From assembly GCF_052145335.1 (NCBI RefSeq), contig NZ_JBKQOU010000051.1, forward strand, positions 1 through 10,142: DNA of 10,142 bases, written 5' to 3'. Position 1 is the stretch's first letter, and each line of letters opens with the position of its first letter. The notes beneath the pieces are model-generated. The model did no database searches. It saw only the letters and a program-made list of their open reading frames with translations, and was not told the origin of the DNA. Of this stretch, positions 1-4,868 are shown one piece after another. This DNA is from Rhodoblastus sp052145335 (GTDB lineage Bacteria; Pseudomonadota; Alphaproteobacteria; Rhizobiales; Beijerinckiaceae). Position numbers and translations under genes: made by a program.

Positions 1-97
1 GCCAAAAAAAATCCTGCAGCTGACGCAAATCGATCGCATCGGAACCATCCGAGCCTTCAGCGACTTGCGCCAATTTCAAAGGGATATTTCCATGCAT
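1..97 (-). CDS. Probable Wzz-type polysaccharide chain-length determinant / BY-kinase, N-terminal part only
   Basis: An ATG at 95-97 (minus strand) opens a frame that runs off the left edge with no stop. The 32 visible residues are hydrophilic, start MHGNIPLKLAQVAEG and end in AIDLRQLQDFFW. An acidic stretch followed by 'IDLRxLxxxxW' just before the first membrane helix is the usual start of Wzz/GumC-like proteins and of exopolysaccharide tyrosine autokinases. These sit in the inner membrane and set polymer length in Wzy-dependent export. The gene lies 177 bases downstream of the O-antigen-ligase-like gene on the same strand, where such a partner is expected. The gap (98-274) shows no other convincing gene; a GGGAA run about 12 bases before the ATG is a weak RBS, and a GTG at 134-136 is an alternative in-frame start. 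The assignment is inferred from a short N-terminus plus context, so it is tentative. Confidence 0.5.
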   Translation of the reverse strand, partial: MHGNIPLKLAQVAEGSDGSDAIDLRQLQDFFW

Positions 98-274
98 TGG
101 CGAATGTTTCCCGAGCAGGCGTCCGAAGCAAGCCACATACCACAGTTAAAACAAACTCACCAAGTCGCGGTTAACGGGGACTTACCAGGCCTTCTTGGCG
201 CAATTGCGACTTCGGCCGTCTTCACCCCCGCGACAGCGAGGTTCCTGTCCGTTGTTTCGTGGCGGAGGGCGCGT

Positions 275-1783
275 CTAACGATCGGTGGCGATTTTGCTGC
301 TCCACGATTGCGCCGTTCCGGCGCCGAGCAGCGTAACCCAGACCAAGGCCACCGCCTGGATTTGCAGACTGAAATCGATGAAGGAGTGTAGGCCGACGAT
401 CACCGTGGCGGCGCTCGCGGCGAGCGGAGCGGCGACGGAATTTCGCCGCGTCAGCGCGGCGAAAACACAACGCCCAGCAAGCAGGGCAATGGCGGCGAGA
501 AGAAATAACGCCATTGGGACGCCAAGGCCCTGCAATAATTCGAGATAGCTGTTATGCGCCTTGTCCCAAAAGTTGAAGAAGTCGATGGTGGTGTCTCGAT
601 ACATCGGAAAAATCTCCGCAAAAGTTCCGTCTCCGAAGCCTAGCAGCGGCGCATCGACGATCGAATTCCAAGTCAAGCTGTAGATCGCTAGGCGAGCGTC
701 GTTTGCAAGACCGTTGGTAGCCAGTCGATCGGCGAGATAATCGCCAAAATTGAAAAAGGCGGCGCCAATCGCCAGTCCGATTATCAACGAGCCAAAGCCG
801 ACACTGACGGCGTTGTTCCTGCCGCGAACGCCCACAAGCAGCAGGCAAGTCAATAAGCCGCCCAGCGTCGCAAAAAAACCTCCGCGCGAACCGGTCAGGA
901 TTAGAGCGACGCCGACGATGAAGGCGCAGACGATCCAGAGCCCCCCCGGACCAACGATTAAGGCGATAAGGTGAGCCATTTTGCGGCCAACGCCGACGCT
1001 TTGAAGCTCGCCGCGACGCAAAAACAGGCTCGCGGTGACGGCGAAACTCGCCATTAGACCGAGGCCGGCATAGGTGGCGTAGGAATTGCGGTTGATGAAG
1101 CTCGAGGTCACTGAATCCAAGTAATAGAGTTTATCGAACCAAAGAATCGTGCGCGGGAATAGGAAAAAAGCGACGACTCCATAGGTTGCGTAAAGCCCGC
1201 CAATAGCGGCGATCGCCTGAACGAGGCGGCGCGCTCGCGTGGGCGAGCGGCAGAGCTGCAACGCCAACCAGAAGGTTAGACCGCAGGTGACGAAGCGCAA
1301 CAGAGCGATAACAGTGTCGTCGCGATTGACACTGATGGAGCCGGGCAGATCGCGTCCCAGTGTCTCGCGCGCCATCTGCCAGATCGGGTGCTGATTGCCG
1401 ATCGGGATGAAGGAGGCGACTTGCATGAATGACCAGCCGCAAACGGTGGCGAAAGCCAGAGCCGCGAACCAGATGCGGCGCACCGCCACCGGATGGCGCC
1501 GAAGCGTCGCAAGCAAGCCGATTTCATAGAGCAGGGCGAGGGCTCCGAATCCGACCGCGTTAACGCCCCACGCCAGCGGTCGATTGGAGCCGAACCAGAA
1601 CGGCGTCCAGGCCAAAGCCGAGAGAAAGGCGAGGAACAAAGCTTCGTCGATTCGGGCGGCGTATTTCGCGGCAAAGCCGGCTGAGAGGGAGTTCGTCGTG
1701 GAGACGAAAAGTCTGGGCGTCGCGTTTGGATCGGCGTCAAGGCCGATCGAGGCGGATGGCTTCGTCGGTCGCAATGGCGTCAT
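275..1783 (-). CDS. O-antigen ligase / Wzy-type polysaccharide polymerase family membrane protein
   Basis: A 502-residue protein with about ten or more hydrophobic segments (for example around 48-66, 74-94, 104-125, 158-176, 190-210, 236-255, 271-297, 303-318, 327-345, 422-443, 451-470, 474-492). It matches the O-antigen ligase/Wzy_C family: an NRNSYA motif at 231-236, TGSRGG at 297-302, then a periplasmic loop with LGFGDGTF (381-388), and a conserved HNSYLELLQGLG with His410-Asn411. Family members act in the inner membrane on the periplasmic side, joining or polymerising undecaprenyl-PP-linked glycans. With a Wzz-like gene downstream, an exopolysaccharide polymerase role (ExoQ/Wzy-like) is more likely than LPS ligation, but sequence alone does not separate the two. 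The start ATG has GGAG directly against it, which is poor spacing; it overlaps the stop of an 18-codon ORF by ATGA, so translational coupling may set the start. Length is normal and the gene appears intact. Confidence 0.9.
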   Translation of the reverse strand: MTPLRPTKPSASIGLDADPNATPRLFVSTTNSLSAGFAAKYAARIDEALFLAFLSALAWTPFWFGSNRPLAWGVNAVGFGALALLYEIGLLATLRRHPVAVRRIWFAALAFATVCGWSFMQVASFIPIGNQHPIWQMARETLGRDLPGSISVNRDDTVIALLRFVTCGLTFWLALQLCRSPTRARRLVQAIAAIGGLYATYGVVAFFLFPRTILWFDKLYYLDSVTSSFINRNSYATYAGLGLMASFAVTASLFLRRGELQSVGVGRKMAHLIALIVGPGGLWIVCAFIVGVALILTGSRGGFFATLGGLLTCLLLVGVRGRNNAVSVGFGSLIIGLAIGAAFFNFGDYLADRLATNGLANDARLAIYSLTWNSIVDAPLLGFGDGTFAEIFPMYRDTTIDFFNFWDKAHNSYLELLQGLGVPMALFLLAAIALLAGRCVFAALTRRNSVAAPLAASAATVIVGLHSFIDFSLQIQAVALVWVTLLGAGTAQSWSSKIATDR

Positions 1784-1836
1784 CTCCGATCGGCGTCCAT
1801 GAGTTGCGGCAAAGCAACGGCGAGGCTATGCGCCAT
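1780..1836 (-). CDS. Short upstream ORF (18 aa), possible leader coupled to the ligase gene
   Basis: On the minus strand an ATG at 1834-1836 follows GGGAG with a 7-base gap, a better ribosome site than that of the following gene. It encodes MAHSLAVALPQLMDADRR and stops at TGA 1780-1782, which overlaps the ligase ATG (1781-1783) as ATGA. This arrangement is typical of translational coupling, where ribosomes ending the leader restart at the downstream gene. Whether the peptide has any function is unknown. It could be chance; the argument is the RBS plus the exact overlap, not homology. Confidence 0.35.
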   Translation of the reverse strand: MAHSLAVALPQLMDADRR

Positions 1837-2297
1837 GATTAAGCTCCCTTGCTCGGCACGCGCCGGAAGACCTCGGCACATCGCGAAGGCGAGGTTTGGC
1901 GGCGGCGAGATGAAGCAAGGGCCGCGCAAACCTTCTTCGGCGTCGCGCTAGATAGGAGAAACAAATGCATCGCGCTCTCGGCGCTCTCGCCCCGGCGACG
2001 TATGAGGATCTCCTCGCGCCTACGGTGAGGCGAGCAAAGTTTCGTTCGGCGCCGTGCATTGTTCAGAATTAGCCAAAATTTGATTGGCGTGCAATCACGG
2101 GCCGCGGGCGTTGTCGTCAAACCGTTTGGACGGGATTGCCATCTCCGCGCGATATAAGGCGGCGACCGCCGGATCTCGCCTGGGCTTTCCCAAGGCGTAA
2201 TGAGTCCGTCGGCCCAGCGGATGGCGCTCCGCCATAACCCGAGTTGAACAGTAAACGCCGGAATGGCGCTTGCAACCCATTGATATTGTTTATTTGG
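1837..2297. other. Gene-poor spacer upstream of the polysaccharide gene
   Basis: About 460 bases with no convincing long gene on either strand. Several minus-strand frames are open across 2100-2314, but they overlap one another in different frames and none has a recognisable domain or a good ribosome site, so I do not call them. The stretch holds one small plus-strand ORF with a good RBS (1965-2072) and a hairpin at 2178-2196 (GCCTGGG, loop CTTT, CCCAAGGC, one bulged base). The promoter for the minus-strand polysaccharide genes should lie in the left part of this stretch, but I could not identify clear -35/-10 boxes. Confidence 0.5.
1965..2072 (+). CDS. Possible small protein, 35 aa, unknown function
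   Basis: An ATG preceded by AGGAG with a 7-base gap opens a 35-codon frame ending at TAG 2070-2072. An in-frame TAG lies just upstream (1953-1955), so the ATG is the only sensible start. The peptide (MHRALGALAPATYEDLL..., ending SAPCIVQN) has no signal peptide or membrane segment. The segment LGALAPATYEDLL is protein-like and could be the tail of a lost gene, such as a transposase remnant, rather than an independent small protein. Function is not recognised. Confidence 0.25.
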   Translation: MHRALGALAPATYEDLLAPTVRRAKFRSAPCIVQN

Positions 2298-2706
2298 AGC
2301 CTGGATTTTTCCAAAATGTGGTGCCACGTTTGCCTGTTTTATAGGCTTGTTTATGGACTCGGAATCTGATTCCGTGGTGCTCTGTTGCGAGGGCCCATGT
2401 TCTTCCGCCTCAAAAAGTCCGGCGAACGCGCCTATGTGCAGATCGTCGAAAACAAGCGCGTCGACGGCGCCGTGCGCCAGTCGGTCCAGTATCATGGCGC
2501 CGATTGGATGGTGCGCACCGACGCGGCGCGGACGATCGCCGCTTTGTTCCGCCAAGCCCATGTCGCGCTGCCGCCGCGAGCCCGACAAACCGCGCCCCGC
2601 CGAAGCCCGCGGCCTCCACAAAATCCGCCCCAAAACGCCGAGGCCGCCCCAAGCATAGTGCCACGCCGCCTTGAATCTCGCCGTAAATTGATGAAAATTA
2701 GAGGCT
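2298..2706 (+). mobile_element. Internally deleted IS1634-type mini-element
   Basis: The segment contains only the two ends of an IS1634-type transposase gene (see 2397-2726). Near its left edge AGCCTGGATTTTTC (2298-2311) and, inverted, near its right edge AGCCTCTAATTTTC (complement of 2693-2706) agree at 11 of 14 positions, consistent with imperfect terminal inverted repeats. The true ends may lie some bases further out; I could not find a clear target duplication. At roughly 0.4 kb against the family's usual ~1.7-2 kb, it lacks nearly all of the catalytic core, so it could move only if a full-length relative acted in trans. Confidence 0.5.
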
Positions 2707-2726
2707 TGCTAAAATTAGGTGTTTAA
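2397..2726 (+). pseudogene. IS1634-family transposase remnant (N- and C-terminal pieces joined in frame)
   Basis: The ATG at 2397 (GAGGG just upstream) opens a 109-codon frame. Residues 1-30, MFFRLKKSGERAYVQIVENK followed by RVDGAVRQSV, match the start of IS1634-type transposases, whose N-termini read like 'MFxRxKxSGxRxYLQIVENRR...VRQxV'. From about residue 31, QYHGADWMVRTDAARTIAAL through HVALPPRARQ resembles the C-terminal tail of the same family ('..DGKRFxLRTxxRxxxxxLxxAxGVALPP'). The intervening ~400 residues, including the DDE catalytic core, are absent, yet the frame is kept across the junction at about 2486. The product would be catalytically dead. Its last bases converge on and overlap the 3' end of the aquaporin gene on the other strand (2723-2726). 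Base composition matches its neighbours. Identity of the N-terminal half is fairly sure, that of the C-terminal half less so. Confidence 0.7.
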
Positions 2727-3514
2727 GTGGGGGTCAAATCGCCCCGCGCCGCCAACGCGCCGGCTGCGGTCGGTCTGCCTTTGAGGATCCATTCGAACCC
2801 GACCGCGATTATGCCTCCTAGTATGGGACCTACGACATAGATCCACGTCGTGCTCAGGTCGCCGCGGATCAGGTCGGGCGCGAACGAACGCACCGGGTTC
2901 ATTGAAGCGCCGCTGATCGGCGCTGCCCAGAGGCCGGCCAAAGCGATATAGCCGCCAACCGCGAGAGCGCCGTTGGAGCCGATATTACGGGCGCCCGAGG
3001 CGGTGCCAAGAATCGTGCTGACCAACCCGGTGGTCAATAGCACCTCCATGGCGAGCGCCTTGAAATCGCCCGCGCCCGCGCCGGGCGTCGTGGCGCCAAG
3101 TAACCCCTGTGTGCCGAACATCGCTCGGAGAAAGGAAGCCGCGGCTACGCCCCCGACGGTCTGCGCCAAGAGATACCCCGGCACCCGAGACCAGGGGAAA
3201 TTGCGCCGCGCCGCGAACGCCAAGGTAACTGCCGGATTTAAATGGGCGCCACTGACAGTGCCCATGAAATAGATGATCACCATGACCATCATGCCTGGCG
3301 CGACGACCTTCATCCCCAGTGAGATCGCTCCGCCACTCAGGGCGCCGACGACATCGGCGCCGGCCGCGACGACGACGAGAAGGAACGTGCCCCAGGTTTC
3401 AGCGAAAAGGCGCCGCCATTCATGAGCCGATTCCAAGAAATCAGGTGCGGCTGATCCGTCCAGCATACGTTGCTGCGCTGTCGATTCGGTTGGATGACGG
3501 TGTGTGATTACCAT
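2723..3514 (-). CDS. Aquaporin / major intrinsic protein family channel, second NPA box changed to NPV
   Basis: A 263-residue MIP-family channel with six predicted membrane helices and two half-helices. It starts with a ~33-residue soluble N-terminal extension, then the typical helix-1 motif AETWGTFLLV (38-47). The first pore box is SGAHLNPAV (88-96, NPA at 93-95); the second is SGASMNPVRSF (201-211, NPV at 206-208) followed by the conserved filter Arg209. Aligned by eye with E. coli AqpZ, the other aromatic/arginine positions (Phe43, His174, Thr183) become Pro73, Gly194 and Ala203, a wider and less aromatic filter than a strict water channel. That suggests a small uncharged solute or mixed selectivity; this is inference. 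The ATG at 3512-3514 has GAGGA four bases upstream. The gene lies 28 bases downstream of the ParB-like gene on the same strand, so the two are probably co-transcribed. Confidence 0.93.
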   Translation of the reverse strand: MVITHRHPTESTAQQRMLDGSAAPDFLESAHEWRRLFAETWGTFLLVVVAAGADVVGALSGGAISLGMKVVAPGMMVMVIIYFMGTVSGAHLNPAVTLAFAARRNFPWSRVPGYLLAQTVGGVAAASFLRAMFGTQGLLGATTPGAGAGDFKALAMEVLLTTGLVSTILGTASGARNIGSNGALAVGGYIALAGLWAAPISGASMNPVRSFAPDLIRGDLSTTWIYVVGPILGGIIAVGFEWILKGRPTAAGALAARGDLTPT

Positions 3515-3542
3515 GATGTCCTCGCGTAAGAGTTGGATGATC

Positions 3543-3923
3543 TCAATCCGGTCCGGCGATCTTGCAAGGAATCATGGCATTCTCATCAAATGTGTAAACC
3601 GCGCATAGACGGTGATAGCCGTCGGCGATTATCAGCTTGCCGTTTCGCTTGTCCCTGAACAACAAGAGTGGCGATAGCTTTTCGTCGCGAATGATTTTTG
3701 CACGATCTCTTTCGACGTGACTATTGCTCACTCCGAGCAGCGATAACATGGACGCCCTAAAAATGTCCTTTGCGGGAAATTTCGACATCTCCGCGCTTTC
3801 CAATTCCTTCGCGGCATTCTCGGCCGCTTGTTCTCCTAAAATAAGGCTCAGGTATGAGGCGGCGGCCGGATAATCATGTTTCTGCGGTTTGCTCCGCCAT
3901 TTGATGATCCTCTTTTTCTCCAT
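3543..3923 (-). CDS. Small conserved-type protein with a ParB-like DGYHR motif
   Basis: A 126-residue soluble protein beginning MEKKRIIKWRSKPQKHDYPA. An alpha-helical N-terminal half (Ala/Glu-rich, 20-60) is followed by KLSPLLLFRDKRNGKLIIAD (82-101) and GYHRLCAVYTFDENAMIPCK. The pattern 'P-(L/V)-L-hydrophobic...IIADGYHRLxA...IPCK' is like the core of the ParB/sulfiredoxin-like N-terminal fold, where a G-x-x-R box binds nucleotide phosphates. The helix-turn-helix and partition domains of true ParB are absent, so a chromosome-segregation role is not implied; related small proteins are usually annotated as hypothetical. I prefer the ATG at 3921-3923; a TTG 12 codons upstream (3957-3959) lacks a clear RBS. 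It sits immediately upstream of the aquaporin gene and diverges from the RHE_PE00001-type remnant with 35 bases between starts, which must hold any promoters. Function unknown. Confidence 0.75.
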   Translation of the reverse strand: MEKKRIIKWRSKPQKHDYPAAASYLSLILGEQAAENAAKELESAEMSKFPAKDIFRASMLSLLGVSNSHVERDRAKIIRDEKLSPLLLFRDKRNGKLIIADGYHRLCAVYTFDENAMIPCKIAGPD

Positions 3924-3958
3924 GGCAATTCTTCTAGCAAAGTTGCGGGGGACAGACA

Positions 3959-4438
3959 ATGTCCGGAATTGTGAAGGGGTTCGGATGCGAGCCCTTCCCG
4001 AACGCTTGCCTTCGCGCGACTCTGAGGCCGGTGTCCGAAAGCCTCCAAAGAAGGAAACCGCGAGTCGTAAGGGTGCCTAAAGCCTTTCCCGTGCTGCGAG
4101 AAAACTCGGGATTGATTTACGACGAGGATTGGGACGAAGAGGCGCGACTCTCCGAATGGCGCCATGCGGTTGAGGAAACCCGCGCCTTGCCGCCGGTGAT
4201 GGCGGCGGCCTTTGCTTTCGATGCGTGGGAGGCTATCGATCGCTTGCAGCATCGCGCCCGGCTTGGCCCCTTGCTCATTGCTGCTCTGTTGCAGGCGCGA
4301 GGCAAGACACGCCATCATCTCGCGGCGATTCACGCCGGCTTGCGTCGCGCTAAATATCGCCATTCTCGCCAGCACGATGCGGCCAGCCGGCTGATCGGCT
4401 TTACTCAGGCGATTGAGGCGATGGCGACGCCGATATGA
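3959..4438 (+). pseudogene. RHE_PE00001/DUF1612-family protein, N-terminally truncated fragment (first part)
   Basis: The frame of 159 codons starts at ATG 3959 (GGGGGA six bases upstream). Only residues from about 50 onward resemble the DUF1612 region of the RHE_PE00001 family: GLIYDEDWDEEARLSEWR (about 52-69), LPPVMAAAFAFDAWEAIDRL with LQHRARLGPLL, and LLQARGKTRHHLAAIHAGLR. In the family this block lies after about 150 further residues that are missing here; the first ~50 residues are unrelated and correspond to the hairpin-rich block at 3973-4067. The frame stops at TGA 4436-4438, exactly where the family continues into a C-terminal DNA-binding domain, which is found here in the -1 frame from 4435. 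The gene is therefore both 5'-truncated and frameshifted. Full-length relatives are common on rhizobial plasmids and are thought to be DNA-binding regulators; their targets are unknown to me. Confidence 0.75.
3973..4067. repeat. Hairpin-rich block, possible interspersed repeat
   Basis: Two alternative stems compete at the left: GAAGGG (3973-3978) with CCCTTC (3992-3997), and GTTCGG (3979-3984) with CCGAAC (3998-4003). To the right a nested pair follows: CGACTC (4017-4022) with GAGTCG (4062-4067) enclosing GAGGC (4024-4028) with GCCTC (4041-4045). Such density of stems is unusual for coding DNA and fits a mobile or palindromic interspersed element that has become the 5' part of the following frame. 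A repeat family cannot be shown from one copy. Confidence 0.3.
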
Positions 4439-4683
4439 AAGAGCTCGACAGATTGACCTTTGCGCGTGAGCTTTTGCTGCGGAAATGTCAGGGCAAAAGA
4501 GCGAATTCCAAATTGCCGCGCCTCGTCGAGCTGTGTCTAACTTCGCCCATCGTCAGCGTCCTGTTCGCCGCGAAGCGACTCGGGGTGTCGCAACAGGCGG
4601 CGACAATCATGCTTGACGAGCTTTTGTCGAACCTTCGCGAGTTGACGGGACGCGGGCGCTACCGAGCTTGGGCGGTAATGTGA
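4435..4683 (+). pseudogene. RHE_PE00001-family C-terminal helix-turn-helix domain (second part, frameshifted)
   Basis: The 82-codon frame starts at an ATG overlapping the previous stop (ATGA, 4435-4438) and ends at TGA 4681-4683. It carries the complete C-terminal HTH domain of the family: MKELDRLTFARELLLRKCQG, then SKLPRLVELCLTSPIVSV, the helix-turn-helix-like LFAAKRLGVSQQAATIMLDE, and the signature ending LRELTGRGRYRAWAVM. In relatives the segment is continuous with the DUF1612 block, so a single-base loss near 4430-4435 best explains the split. Because the fragment starts with an ATGA overlap it could still be made by translational coupling as a stand-alone DNA-binding protein, but I see no independent ribosome site. 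Homology is clear; whether it is expressed is not. Confidence 0.75.
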
Positions 4684-4777
4684 GTGTCGTGGGGGCTCGA
4701 AACAATAGAGGGCTTCAGGGCTATCGCGCGGATCGATTGCGCTGCTCGCCGACGGGAAGCCAAGCAGTTGGCGCGCC

Positions 4778-4804
4778 GACGACTTCGAGTTGTAAAAAGT
4801 CGTC
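4778..4804. promoter_or_regulatory. Inverted repeat upstream of phaC (possible operator)
   Basis: GACGACTT (4778-4785) and AAGTCGTC (4797-4804) form a perfect 8-base dyad with an AT-rich 11-base centre, ending 64 bases before the phaC start. No T tract follows on either strand, so it is not a good intrinsic terminator; a protein-binding dyad or mRNA leader stem is more plausible. No regulator is identified. Confidence 0.35.
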
Positions 4805-4868
4805 AAAAGCGACAATCTCAGCTCTGGCAGGGCCGGCTATGATGGATGTTGGCTAAGGAAGTGACGCT

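Noticed and set aside
222..245. GC stem (CCCCGC 226-231 with GCGAGG 236-241) after the ligase gene
   Set aside because: One wobble pair, no T tract on the minus strand; not convincing as a terminator.
65..391. 108-codon plus-strand frame at the left end
   Set aside because: It is antisense to the Wzz-like start and the 3' end of the ligase gene, and the two minus-strand genes fit known families and each other.
2117..2314. Overlapping minus-strand frames (61 and 65 codons)
   Set aside because: Two frames cover the same bases, neither has an RBS or domain, and I could not decide that either is real.
2345..2385. tRNA-like fragment (GGACTCGGAATCTGATTCCG)
   Set aside because: Only a short local palindrome is present; no acceptor stem, TPsiC arm or 3' pairing could be found.
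1839..2633. 264-codon minus-strand frame
   Set aside because: It is antisense to the IS1634 remnant and crosses the spacer without domains, RBS or sensible composition.
3848..4375. 175-codon minus-strand frame across the RHE_PE00001 remnant and the start of the ParB-like gene
   Set aside because: It overlaps both neighbours and has no recognisable domain; its protein-like middle part comes from the hairpin block and was instead reported as a possible repeat.
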